Notes under the pieces: generated by a model
Database searches by the model: none
The model's input: the letters and a program-made list of their open reading frames with translations, nothing else
What the model was told of the DNA's origin: nothing
Program-made: the position numbers and the translations under genes
Shown here: piece after piece, positions 7,529-15,817 of the stretch
Position numbering within the stretch: position 1 is the stretch's first letter
Layout: each line of letters starts with the position of its first letter
DNA from: Solibacillus cecembensis
Lineage (GTDB): Bacteria > Bacillota > Bacilli > Bacillales_A > Planococcaceae
Assembly: GCF_001439635.1 (NCBI RefSeq)
Contig: NZ_LMBZ01000019.1
Coordinates: 35,459 to 99,458, forward strand
Direction: 5' to 3'
Length of the DNA: 64,000 nucleotides

Positions 7529-8920
7529 TTATTCCGCATTCGGGTAAATCATTGTTTTAGGATCTACATAACGGTCAAATTCCTCTTCTGTTAATAACCC
7601 TGACTGGATGGCTGCTTCTTTTAATGTCAAACCTTCCTTATGGGCTGTTTTTGCGATTTTTGCCGCATTTTCATAGCCGATATATGGATTTAAAGCGGTA
7701 ACGAGCATTAATGAATTTTTTAAGTTGGCTTCAAGCACTTCCATATTCGGCTCGATGCCAATCGCACAATGATCATTGAAAGATTTCATCGCATCTGCTA
7801 ATAAGCGTGCAGATTGCAGGAAATTATAAATGATTACAGGCTTGAACACGTTCAGTTCAAAGTTCCCTTGAGAGGCAGCAAACGCAATTGTTGCATCATT
7901 TCCGATAACTTGTGTGACGACCATTGTTAGTGCTTCACTTTGCGTTGGATTTACTTTCCCTGGCATGATAGAAGAACCTGGTTCGTTTTCGGGAATTGTA
8001 ATTTCGCCAATACCAGAGCGCGGTCCACTTGCAAGCCAGCGCACGTCATTGGCAATTTTCATTAAGTCAGCAGCTAAAGCTTTTAGTGCGCCATGTGCTG
8101 CAACGATTTCGTCGTGACTTGTGAGCGCGTGAAATTTATTTTCAGAGGAAGTGAAATTTTTCCCCGTTAGCGCGCTAATTTCAGCGGCTGTACGATCACC
8201 GAATTCAGGGTGTGCATTAATGCCCGTACCGACAGCTGTACCGCCAATTGCGAGTTCCTTCATAAACTGCGTGTTCACCATAATAATTTTTTCGCATTTT
8301 TTTAGCATATGATGCCAACCGCTAATTTCTTGGCCAAGAGTTAGTGGCGTTGCATCTTGTAAATGGGTGCGCCCAATTTTTATAATATCTTTAAAGTCGA
8401 TTGATTTTTCTTTTAAAGTTGCTTGTAAAAGGTGCAAGCGCGGCATTAAATAGTTTTCTACACTATCAACAGCTGCAATGTGAAGGGCAGTTGGAAATGT
8501 ATCGTTAGAACTTTGCGATTTATTAACGTCATCATTTGGATGCACTTGCTCACTAGAACTTTGCGCGACTAATTTTTCATTCGCCAAATAGGCAATGACT
8601 TCATTCACATTCATGTTTGTTTGTGTACCACTACCAGTTTGCCAAACGACGAGAGGGAAGTGGTCATCCCATTTTCCTGCAATAATTTCATTTGCTGCTT
8701 CGACAATTGCATCTGCCTTAACTTTAGAAAGCTTACCTAATTTTTGATTGGCTAAGGCCGCTGATTTCTTTAATATGGCCATAGCACGTATCACTTCAAT
8801 GGGCATTTTTTCGGTTCCAATTTGGAAGTTTTCTTTACTACGCTGTGTTTGAGCGCCCCAAATTTTATTTGCCGGCACATGAACAGTACCTAAAGTGTCC
8901 TTTTCAATACGATATTCCAA
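7529..8920 (-). CDS. fumC: Fumarate hydratase, class II
   Basis: 463 residues; reversible hydration of fumarate to L-malate in the TCA cycle, cytosolic homotetramer without an iron-sulfur cluster. It begins with EYRIEKDTLG and IWGAQTQRS, and carries the fumarase/aspartase signature GSSIMPGKVNPT. The start is TTG at 8920, since homologues begin at this residue and GAGGTC lies upstream; the longer frame to 8992 runs into the promoter. A TATAAT (8960-8955, minus strand) gives it its own promoter downstream of the candidate sRNA terminator. Read-through from the Fur-boxed promoter could also link it to iron. Confidence 0.95.
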   Translation of the reverse strand: MEYRIEKDTLGTVHVPANKIWGAQTQRSKENFQIGTEKMPIEVIRAMAILKKSAALANQKLGKLSKVKADAIVEAANEIIAGKWDDHFPLVVWQTGSGTQTNMNVNEVIAYLANEKLVAQSSSEQVHPNDDVNKSQSSNDTFPTALHIAAVDSVENYLMPRLHLLQATLKEKSIDFKDIIKIGRTHLQDATPLTLGQEISGWHHMLKKCEKIIMVNTQFMKELAIGGTAVGTGINAHPEFGDRTAAEISALTGKNFTSSENKFHALTSHDEIVAAHGALKALAADLMKIANDVRWLASGPRSGIGEITIPENEPGSSIMPGKVNPTQSEALTMVVTQVIGNDATIAFAASQGNFELNVFKPVIIYNFLQSARLLADAMKSFNDHCAIGIEPNMEVLEANLKNSLMLVTALNPYIGYENAAKIAKTAHKEGLTLKEAAIQSGLLTEEEFDRYVDPKTMIYPNAE

Positions 8921-8974
8921 ATTAAACGACCTCTTTTCATCGATTTTATTCAATATTATAGTATTACCCGTTTT

Positions 8975-9107
8975 TAAAAGAAAAAATGGCAAATCACGTT
9001 AAATATTTGCCATTCTTCCTAATATAAAAATGTCATAATTGAATTTCGAACCTGAACTGGGGGGAACGGTTTCGAAAAGGTGTTAAAACTAAGATGTTAA
9101 TCTCTTG
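8975..9107 (-). ncRNA. Candidate Fur-regulated small RNA
   Basis: No reading frame longer than a few codons. Transcription from the promoter at 9142-9114 would begin near 9107 and end at a perfect hairpin (AATGGCAAAT/ATTTGCCATT, 9014-8985) followed by TTTTTTCTTTT, giving about 130 nt. In the middle, TTTCGAA-A-CC (9077-9068) pairs with GGTTCGAAA (9052-9044), leaving a loop with six consecutive C. C-rich exposed loops are a feature of known Gram-positive sRNAs that cover ribosome sites (FsrA of B. subtilis is Fur-controlled). Existence and targets are inferred. Confidence 0.5.
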
Positions 9108-9109
9108 TT

Positions 9110-9142
9110 GATAATGATAATCTTTATCAATTGGAAAGTCAA
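9110..9142 (-). promoter_or_regulatory. Fur box overlapping a promoter
   Basis: 9110-9128 reads GATAATGATAATCTTTATC, 18 of 19 bases identical to the classical Fur box. The 7-1-7 form TGATAAT-C-TTTATCA has one mismatch. On the minus strand TTGACT (9142-9137), 17 bp and TATCAT (9119-9114) form a promoter whose -10 lies inside the box, the expected layout for Fur repression. Confidence 0.75.
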
Positions 9143-9174
9143 CAAGAAGTAATATAAGAAAATTGACCAAAAAT

Positions 9175-9226
9175 AAACAACACCTTATTTTAATCGCCCA
9201 TAGCCGGTTAAAATAAGATGTTGTTT
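9175..9226 (-). terminator. Terminator of the 9265-9576 gene
   Basis: A 19-bp near-perfect stem (TTAAAATAAG/CTTATTTTAA core) with a 14-base loop; on the minus strand it is followed by TTTATTTTT. Confidence 0.8.
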
Positions 9227-9264
9227 TGTATTGTATTCAATTAACGTTCCACCTTTTCGGATGA

Positions 9265-9576
9265 TTAAATAATTTTCACGTAAAAGTCTCGGCCATTTGT
9301 TAAACCTAAAATCTCACTATTTTTTTCGCGTTTATAGTAATCTGCAATAATATTTGCAAGTCCCGCATAACCATTTAAAAGTGTACCAGTTTTAATTTCC
9401 TTTGCGATATTATGAAATTCAAAATAGGTTAATGTGTCTTCATTCATCCCGTTTAAAATTATTTCAATATCAGCAAGTGAAATGTGAATACCTCTTGTAT
9501 AGCGGCATTCACGTTTATAAGTATGATGTTGGATGTTGATAGGTGTAACTTCTGTGATCATTGAAATTTGGTTCAT
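9265..9576 (-). CDS. Hypothetical protein (103 residues)
   Basis: ATG start behind AAGGAGGAAAAAAG. Soluble, no recognised motif. A TATAAT on the minus strand at 9625-9620 with a weak -35 upstream suggests its own promoter although ypsA lies upstream in the same direction. Confidence 0.6.
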   Translation of the reverse strand: MNQISMITEVTPINIQHHTYKRECRYTRGIHISLADIEIILNGMNEDTLTYFEFHNIAKEIKTGTLLNGYAGLANIIADYYKREKNSEILGLTNGRDFYVKII

Positions 9577-9665
9577 CTTTTTTCCTCCTTAATAACTAAG
9601 TATTTATGTGTATAAAGTTATTATAGCAAAAACGAAAATGAATAGTCAGAAAATTTTATAAATTA

Positions 9666-10223
9666 CTACCAATCATCACCTCGCTGAATTTCCTCTGCTA
9701 CCATTTGAAGGTCATAGGCGTTGATTATCAAACGTCTGTACTCGATGTGTTGCTCTTGATATTTTTCGATTAATTTTAAAACGTACTTAGGAGAACCTTC
9801 ATTTTCTTCGTCATACACAAGTAACGCGCCATCTGTATTATCAATAATGAACTTATCCTTTTCGATAAATTGCCATGGTGCTTCATAGGGTCTTTTAGTT
9901 ACGCTAGTCACAAAATCGGCCTCATTCATTATATGCATATAGGTTGCCTGTTTATGCTCATTCCAATTTTTTTCTTGATCTAGGAAAGGGGTAATGATGG
10001 AGTATTTCAAATGTGGAAATTCCACCTTGAGCGTAATAACAATTTGGGCTGTCCACGTTTCAACGCCTTGTTGACCACTAATAATCACCCATTCTAAGCC
10101 ATCATCAATTAAAATACGGAGCTGGTTTTCTAGTGCCTTCTTTATTATTTCAACTCCAGGATGCTTGTCGTTAAAAATACCGAGTTCATGTGGTCGATAG
10201 CCTGTGACGAATAGAGATTTCAA
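9666..10223 (-). CDS. ypsA: YpsA-like SLOG-family protein (DUF1273)
   Basis: 185 residues, TTG start with AAAGGAA about ten bases upstream. VTGYRPHELGIF at the N-terminus, WVIISGQQGVE, ITPFLDQEKNWNE and DGALLVYDEENEGSPKY follow the YpsA pattern. The SLOG Rossmann-like fold binds nucleotides or ADP-ribose-type ligands; B. subtilis YpsA has been linked to cell division and stress, but a reaction is not established. Family assignment is firm, function is not. Confidence 0.88.
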   Translation of the reverse strand: MKSLFVTGYRPHELGIFNDKHPGVEIIKKALENQLRILIDDGLEWVIISGQQGVETWTAQIVITLKVEFPHLKYSIITPFLDQEKNWNEHKQATYMHIMNEADFVTSVTKRPYEAPWQFIEKDKFIIDNTDGALLVYDEENEGSPKYVLKLIEKYQEQHIEYRRLIINAYDLQMVAEEIQRGDDW

Positions 10224-10270
10224 TGTTAATCATTCCTTTCGTATGGATTATTGATGATACCTAATTATAA

Positions 10271-10312
10271 TACAAAAGCTCACCGATTCACGAGTGCATG
10301 AAAGGGTGAGCT
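10271..10312 (-). terminator. Terminator of rocD
   Basis: Minus strand AGCTCACC pairs with GGTGAGCT, loop 20 bases, followed by TTTGTATT. Confidence 0.7.
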
Positions 10313-10319
10313 GTTTTAT

Positions 10320-11516
10320 CTAATTTGAAAACACTTCTTTTATTTGTGAAATAGCCCAATCTAAATCTTCTTTTGAAATAATTAGCGGTGGGGCAAAACG
10401 AATGACTGTATGATGTGTTTCTTTGCACAATAATTTGAGCGCAGCAAGCTTCTCGCAATAAGGTCTAGCTGCTTCATGCAATTCGATTCCAATGAACAGT
10501 CCGCGCCCGCGAATTTCTTTAATAATTGGATTTTGAATGGACTGCAGTTGCTCTTTAAAATAGTTACCTAATTCGAGTGAACGCTTAGCAAGCTGTTCTT
10601 CTTCTAAAACCTCAAGTGCGGCGATTGAAACTGCACAGGCAAGTGGATTTCCACCAAATGTAGAACCATGCGAGCCGGGGTTAAAAACGCCAAGAATATC
10701 ATCATTTGCGACAACTGCTGAAATTGGATATACGCCGCCACCGAGAGCCTTACCTAAAATTAAAACATCAGGAATAATATTTTCCCATTCATAGGCAAAC
10801 ATTTTTCCGGTACGTGCGAGCCCAGTCTGAATTTCATCTGCAATAAATAACACATTATGCTCTTTACACAGTGCGTAGGCCGCTTGAATAAAGCCTGCTG
10901 GTGGAACAATAATACCTGCTTCACCTTGAATCGGTTCGACAATAAACGCAGCTGTATTCGGAGTGATTGCTGTTTTTAACGCATCAATATCCCCGTAAGG
11001 TATTAGCATAAAACCTGGTAGCATCGGACCAAATCCACGTTTGTATTCGGCTTCTGATGATAATGAAACGGCAGCCATTGTACGTCCGTGGAAGTTCCCG
11101 TTACAGCCAATGATTTGAGCTTGATCTGCCGGGATACCCTTTACATCATAGCCCCAGCGACGAGCTGTTTTAATGGCAGTCTCAACAGCCTCAGCCCCAG
11201 TGTTCATCGGAAGCACCATATTTTTTCCTGTCAGCTTGCATAACTTTTCGTACCATACACCTAATGTCGCACTGTGAAATGCGCGTGAAGTAAGTGTTAC
11301 ACAATCAGCTTGATCTTTCAGTGCTTGAATAATTTTAGGGTGGCGATGACCTTGATTCAGTGCAGAATACGCGGATAGCATATCCATGTAGCGATTTCCT
11401 TCTGGATCGGTCACCCATACACCTTGTGCTTTTTCAATAACAATCGGCAGCGGATGATAATTGTGTGCGCCAAATTTCTCAGTTTGATTAATGAATTGCT
11501 GTGATCTTGTTGTCAT
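10320..11516 (-). CDS. rocD: Ornithine aminotransferase
   Basis: 398 residues; PLP-dependent transfer of the delta-amino group of ornithine to 2-oxoglutarate, giving glutamate semialdehyde in arginine/ornithine breakdown. Class III aminotransferase marks are NTGAEAVETAIKTARRW, LFIADEIQTGLARTG and the PLP lysine in LILGKALGGGVYP. The start at 11516 is preceded by GAGGGG six bases away; the longer frame begins inside the ribosome site. It lies 61 bp after the Bmr-like pump gene with no clear terminator, so some co-transcription is possible. No roc regulator or sigma-54 promoter is visible. Confidence 0.9.
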   Translation of the reverse strand: MTTRSQQFINQTEKFGAHNYHPLPIVIEKAQGVWVTDPEGNRYMDMLSAYSALNQGHRHPKIIQALKDQADCVTLTSRAFHSATLGVWYEKLCKLTGKNMVLPMNTGAEAVETAIKTARRWGYDVKGIPADQAQIIGCNGNFHGRTMAAVSLSSEAEYKRGFGPMLPGFMLIPYGDIDALKTAITPNTAAFIVEPIQGEAGIIVPPAGFIQAAYALCKEHNVLFIADEIQTGLARTGKMFAYEWENIIPDVLILGKALGGGVYPISAVVANDDILGVFNPGSHGSTFGGNPLACAVSIAALEVLEEEQLAKRSLELGNYFKEQLQSIQNPIIKEIRGRGLFIGIELHEAARPYCEKLAALKLLCKETHHTVIRFAPPLIISKEDLDWAISQIKEVFSN

Positions 11517-11577
11517 GATAATCCCCCTCATAGGTTAATAGGAAAGTCACTTTACAAAAGAAAAAGCGTAATCAAGA

Positions 11578-12738
11578 TTAAATCGTAGACGGCTTCTTCC
11601 ATATTAATGTTAACAGAATACCAAATGCTAACACAACTGCTGCGAAGTAATATGGGTAGTTAATATCGATATCGAATAGCATACCACCTAAAATTGGACC
11701 AAAAATATTCGCTAAACTCGTAAACATCGAGTTCATACCACCAACAAATCCTTGCTCATTGCCTGCGATCTTTGATAAATAACTCGTAACAGCAGGTCTA
11801 AATAAGTCAAAGCCAACGAAAACGATAAATGTTGTTAGTAAAATCGCAAAATAAGAGTGAACGAACGTCATTAAAAACACTAAAATAGCCGATAAAATTA
11901 AGCTATATCGAATTAATTTGATTTCGCCCCATTTTCTCGCAAGTCGGTCGAATAACAAAATTTGTGCAGCGGCTCCGAAAATCGCACCACCTGTTATAAT
12001 GATCGCGATATCCATTGGCGTGAAGCCAAATTTATGGTCCACAAATAAACTAAAGAACGATTCGAATGCAGCAAGACCAAATGATGCAACGAAAATTAAA
12101 ATAAAGGCGATAAAGTACATTGGTGCAAAAATACGCTTGAAACCAGATTGTTGAGTAGGTGCGTTTTCAATATTTTCAGCATTTCGCTCAGGTTCACGTA
12201 ATAAAATTAGTGACAGAATCCCGGCGAATGTACCAAGCCCACCAGCAAAGAAGAATGGCACCCGTGTTCCGATGTCCGCTAAAAATCCACCAATACCTGG
12301 TCCGATAATAAAGCCCGTACTAATAGCAGCTGACATATAGCCAAGCGCTTTTGGACGTGTTTCTAACGTCGTAATATCTGCTATAAATGCCGTTACAGCT
12401 GGCATAATAAAGGCAGCACTAATTCCGCCTAAAACTCGTGAAATAAATAGAACTTCAATTGTTGTTCCAAGACCGAATAAAAATTCTGAAGCACCGAAAA
12501 TAAATAAACCGAGGACAATCATAATTTTTCGTCCGTATTTATCCGCAGCTCGTCCAGCTATAGGGGAGAAGATAAGTTGTGAAACGGCAAATGCTGCTGT
12601 TAAATAACCAATAACCTGCCCGCTAAGTTGTAGTTCATTCATTAATGTAGGAAGTACTGGAATGATTAAACCAATACCTATAAAAGCAATGAACAAATTC
12701 ATTAAAAGTAGTCCTAGGGTGACTTTTTGTTCTTTCAT
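11578..12738 (-). CDS. bmr: Multidrug MFS exporter, Bmr/Blt-like
   Basis: 386 residues, twelve membrane segments. Drug:proton antiporter of the DHA1 group in the cytoplasmic membrane. The loop GRAADKYGRKIMIVLG between segments 2 and 3 (motif A) and the GFIIGPGIGG antiporter motif C are present. It is preceded by a MerR-type promoter and a BmrR-like regulator gene, the same pairing as bmr-bmrR and blt-bltR in B. subtilis; the substrate range cannot be read from the sequence. Confidence 0.85.
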   Translation of the reverse strand: MKEQKVTLGLLLMNLFIAFIGIGLIIPVLPTLMNELQLSGQVIGYLTAAFAVSQLIFSPIAGRAADKYGRKIMIVLGLFIFGASEFLFGLGTTIEVLFISRVLGGISAAFIMPAVTAFIADITTLETRPKALGYMSAAISTGFIIGPGIGGFLADIGTRVPFFFAGGLGTFAGILSLILLREPERNAENIENAPTQQSGFKRIFAPMYFIAFILIFVASFGLAAFESFFSLFVDHKFGFTPMDIAIIITGGAIFGAAAQILLFDRLARKWGEIKLIRYSLILSAILVFLMTFVHSYFAILLTTFIVFVGFDLFRPAVTSYLSKIAGNEQGFVGGMNSMFTSLANIFGPILGGMLFDIDINYPYYFAAVVLAFGILLTLIWKKPSTI

Positions 12739-12784
12739 GTTAAAGTTTCTCCTTAATGTATTTCGATTTTTTTCGTATCTTTCT

Positions 12785-12815
12785 AAAATAAACCCTATAG
12801 TAACTATAGAGTCAA
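12785..12815 (-). promoter_or_regulatory. MerR-type promoter/operator of the bmr-like gene
   Basis: On the minus strand TTGACT (12815-12810), a 19-bp spacer, TATTTT (12790-12785). The spacer region holds the dyad ACCCTATAGT-A-ACTATAGAGT (12792-12812, one mismatch). Overlong 19-bp spacers with a central dyad are typical of promoters activated by DNA twisting by MerR-family proteins. Confidence 0.85.
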
Positions 12816-12854
12816 TGCTTTCCTATTCCATTTTAGAAAGTGGTGTGAGATTTG

Positions 12855-13685
12855 TTACGTTAGTTTGACTTTTAACTCCACAATAAATTCATCCGTTTCA
12901 TTCGGTGCGTAATTCGTCGGCATAAAAATTTCATAAACAATGGGAATGACCGATAGTTGATTTTCTTCTATATAATGACGCAATTTTTGATATTGCTCGA
13001 AATACATAACCTCTGTAAATTTAAAGGCAATGCAAATATAGCGTCCTTCAGGTGTTGTTTGGACATCCATTTCCGGAGTTAAATTTGTAATATAACGATC
13101 GGTTAGTAGTGGTGTGAAAATATGATCATACGTAATCTCTTCAATGTTCCTATATGATGCGTACTTAAACATGCAGCCATAACGACTGCTAATTGTCGTA
13201 TTTTCAATTTCTAAAGTTTTAAGCAAGGAGCTATAATATGAATTTGGAATATAGCTTGCATTGAGCTTTTCAGGTGCAATTGTTAAAATGCGGATAGCTT
13301 CTTCATGTTTTTCATAAACTTCATTAAAGACGTTAATTGCGATTTGTTCTTGCATTTGTTTTTTTGATTTAAAGAGGCTTTGTTGAATTTCGATAAGGCG
13401 ATTAATTTGGTCTTCAATAACGGATTCCTGTTGTTCTAAAAAGGTTAATAATTGAACGGGGGTAAATTGCTGGGCGGCTTTAATTTCCTCTAAAGATGTC
13501 CCGACATATTTTAGTGATTTTATAATATCTAAATAATATAATTGCGAGTCTTTATAATAACGATAATTCGTTTTTTTATCGACATAGGAGGGCTTAAATA
13601 ACCCAATTTGGTCGTAGTAACGCAATGTTTGAATTGAAATATTTGTTAGCTTTGCTACTTCGCCAATAGAATAATATAGTTCCAT
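12855..13685 (-). CDS. MerR-family multidrug-sensing activator, BmrR-like
   Basis: 276 residues. The N-terminal winged helix (residues 4-70) has YSIGEVAKLTNISIQTLRYYD and GLFKP; a coiled-coil linker follows (about 80-115); the C-terminal half is a GyrI-like ligand domain (EGRYICIAFKF). Ligand binding should switch on the adjacent exporter through its 19-bp-spacer promoter. AAGGAG lies six bases before the ATG. BltR or BmrR orthology cannot be separated. Confidence 0.85.
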   Translation of the reverse strand: MELYYSIGEVAKLTNISIQTLRYYDQIGLFKPSYVDKKTNYRYYKDSQLYYLDIIKSLKYVGTSLEEIKAAQQFTPVQLLTFLEQQESVIEDQINRLIEIQQSLFKSKKQMQEQIAINVFNEVYEKHEEAIRILTIAPEKLNASYIPNSYYSSLLKTLEIENTTISSRYGCMFKYASYRNIEEITYDHIFTPLLTDRYITNLTPEMDVQTTPEGRYICIAFKFTEVMYFEQYQKLRHYIEENQLSVIPIVYEIFMPTNYAPNETDEFIVELKVKLT

Positions 13686-13723
13686 AGTGCACTCCTTATT
13701 AGTGATTCATCTTTTACATAAAA

Positions 13724-13771
13724 AATAGAAAAGACATAACTAGGGACGTTTTGCACCTAAGTTATGTCTTT
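13724..13771 (-). terminator. Terminator after the YbfB-like MFS gene
   Basis: AAAGACATAACT pairs perfectly with AGTTATGTCTTT; on the minus strand a TCTATTTTTT run follows. Confidence 0.85.
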
Positions 13772-13782
13772 CTATTGTAGCA

Positions 13783-14964
13783 TTAGGAGAGGATTTCCGT
13801 ATTCTTTACGCGGCTACGTTGACTACTTGAATAGCCAATGAGTAAGACAATAAGTGCAAATGCCACAATGCTTCCAGCGAAAATTAATGGAGCTTTATAC
13901 GAATTAAAATACGTTTCTAAACGTCCTGCAAGAAGAGGACCGATAATTTGCCCGAGCGCATAAAACGTTGTGAGCATCGAAACAACATAGGCGCTTTGCT
14001 TTGGAAATAGCTGACGCCCGTAGCCAGTTGTCATCGTAACGAGCCCAACAAATGTGAAGCCATATAAAAAGGCGGATAACAGCACGCTCCAAACCGATTG
14101 TGAAAGCACAGGTAATAAAATACCAAGCACTTGTAGAGCATAGGCAATCGCCATCATTGAAATGATAGAAAAGCGTGACATGAGATGCATCCATAATGGA
14201 GCAGATGGAATGGCAGCTAGTCCAACAATGACCCAGCTATAGCCTGCATATGCTCGTAACGGTTCAATATTATAAATAATATCTACTAAAAATGTGCCGG
14301 TAATAATATAGCCAAGCCCTTCAAAACCATAAGCGACAATGAGCCAAGGCATAAAACCACGCCAAATATTTGTATCATCCGATTTTGTAAACTTTTCCCC
14401 ATTTTGAACTTTTATATTGCGCCATAATAAAATGGTCGTTAGTAAAAATAGGAGGGATAAGATGCCGAGTCCAATCCACGTACCCTGCCAAGCAAATGAA
14501 GCTTCTATGAAAGGGACAAATAACCCGGAAATGGCAATGCCGAGACCAATTCCACTAAATACATAGCCACTCCAACGCGTTAATAAATTCGCTGCTAAGT
14601 AATCCATGACAATACTCGAAGTCAGTACGAAAATAAAGCCTCCTGTTGCACCTGCAATAAAGCGTAAAACAATCCAAATACCATAAGAATCAATCCAACC
14701 CATTAATAAGATGGAAATGATGTTAATAATGACATTCGCGATAACAAATTGCTTTTTATTATGCAAAATAAAGCCTGCACCTAATGCACCAACAAAATAA
14801 CCGACATAGTTGCTAGAAGCGAGCCAGCCCCCTTGTGAAAAGCTTAATCCTTCATCCACTCGCATAAATGGTAAGATCGGTGTAAAAGCAAAGCGGCTAA
14901 TGCCCATTGCAATGACTAAAAATAAAATTCCTCCAAAAATAACCCCTGCATGTTGCCGATTCAT
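13783..14964 (-). CDS. MFS transporter, YbfB/YjiJ family
   Basis: 393 residues, about twelve membrane segments. The opening GISRFAFTPILPFM and GWLASSNYVGYFVGAL are typical of YbfB/YjiJ proteins, whose substrates are mostly unknown. The ATG at 14964 is chosen because GAGGGGG lies seven bases before it; an ATG two codons earlier is too close. Monocistronic between a terminator and its own promoter region. Confidence 0.8.
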   Translation of the reverse strand: MNRQHAGVIFGGILFLVIAMGISRFAFTPILPFMRVDEGLSFSQGGWLASSNYVGYFVGALGAGFILHNKKQFVIANVIINIISILLMGWIDSYGIWIVLRFIAGATGGFIFVLTSSIVMDYLAANLLTRWSGYVFSGIGLGIAISGLFVPFIEASFAWQGTWIGLGILSLLFLLTTILLWRNIKVQNGEKFTKSDDTNIWRGFMPWLIVAYGFEGLGYIITGTFLVDIIYNIEPLRAYAGYSWVIVGLAAIPSAPLWMHLMSRFSIISMMAIAYALQVLGILLPVLSQSVWSVLLSAFLYGFTFVGLVTMTTGYGRQLFPKQSAYVVSMLTTFYALGQIIGPLLAGRLETYFNSYKAPLIFAGSIVAFALIVLLIGYSSSQRSRVKNTEILS

Positions 14965-15071
14965 GAACATTCCCCCTCAAAATTCATTTTCCTATTAAGT
15001 TCTATTGTAACATTTGGAAATTTCAGATTAAAAGGGGTGTTTGAAAAATGTTTGGGAACTTAATTTGAAAT

Positions 15072-15117
15072 TTATAAAAACCGACTAATGCACTGTTATG
15101 CAAACGCTTTAGTCGGC
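15072..15117 (-). terminator. Terminator after the 15151-15585 gene
   Basis: Minus strand CCGACTAAAGC pairs with GCATTAGTCGG, followed by TTTTTATAAATTT. Confidence 0.8.
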
Positions 15118-15150
15118 TTGATATAAATTCCTATTTAAAAATCCATTAAA

Positions 15151-15585
15151 TCACCAAAAATTCGGTTTAACGATCATCAACCATAATAAAATCCCCATCA
15201 AAAAAATATATTTCCAAGTTGCGTTTTTTATCATCGAAATAAAGTTTTCTTTTACAAAGCCATTCGATTTAGCATAAGTCATAGCGGGTTTAAATGCGCG
15301 GGCCATAAAAAATAAAGAAGCAAACATGACGATAAATGTAAGAATGACCCATGAAGTTTTCCATGACCAACCACTAAACCAAATAAGTAATAGGCCTGAG
15401 GGAACAACGACATGTCCTCCATTTGCAATTGCTCGTAAAATGCCTTGTATCGATTGGACGTAACCACCAACTTGTTCTGAGGGGGCATCTTTCATTCGAT
15501 TAAGTAAAGGGAAAATAGCGAATAAAGGTCCCATTGAAACAATAGCGCTTAAAATATGTGTGTATAATATAATTGTATAAAGCAT
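15151..15585 (-). CDS. Small integral membrane protein, DUF2269-like
   Basis: 144 residues with four predicted membrane segments (about 3-24, 54-72, 76-96, 123-142). LYTHILSAIVSMGPLFAIFPLL resembles the opening of DUF2269-type proteins with an early histidine inside the membrane. Function unknown. Monocistronic. Confidence 0.6.
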   Translation of the reverse strand: MLYTIILYTHILSAIVSMGPLFAIFPLLNRMKDAPSEQVGGYVQSIQGILRAIANGGHVVVPSGLLLIWFSGWSWKTSWVILTFIVMFASLFFMARAFKPAMTYAKSNGFVKENFISMIKNATWKYIFLMGILLWLMIVKPNFW

Positions 15586-15759
15586 TTAAATACCTCACAA
15601 ATTATTAGATTTACTTTCATTCTAACATAAAGCAAATATACCCCGGCATACCGATGTCCGGAATTGGCTTATATTAACTCTGGATGTTTGTCTAAATTCG
15701 TCATAACTATACGATAAGGATGAACTGACCAGCATCGTGTAAGGTGCAAAAATAGGATT

Positions 15760-15796
15760 AAAAAAAGCAAGCTATGCATATTCGCATAACTTGCTC
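15760..15796 (-). terminator. Terminator of the OxlT-like MFS gene
   Basis: GCAAG-T-TATGC pairs with GCATAGCTTGC on the minus strand, followed by seven T. Confidence 0.85.
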
Positions 15797-15817
15797 TTTC
15801 CTATATGAAAATACCCC

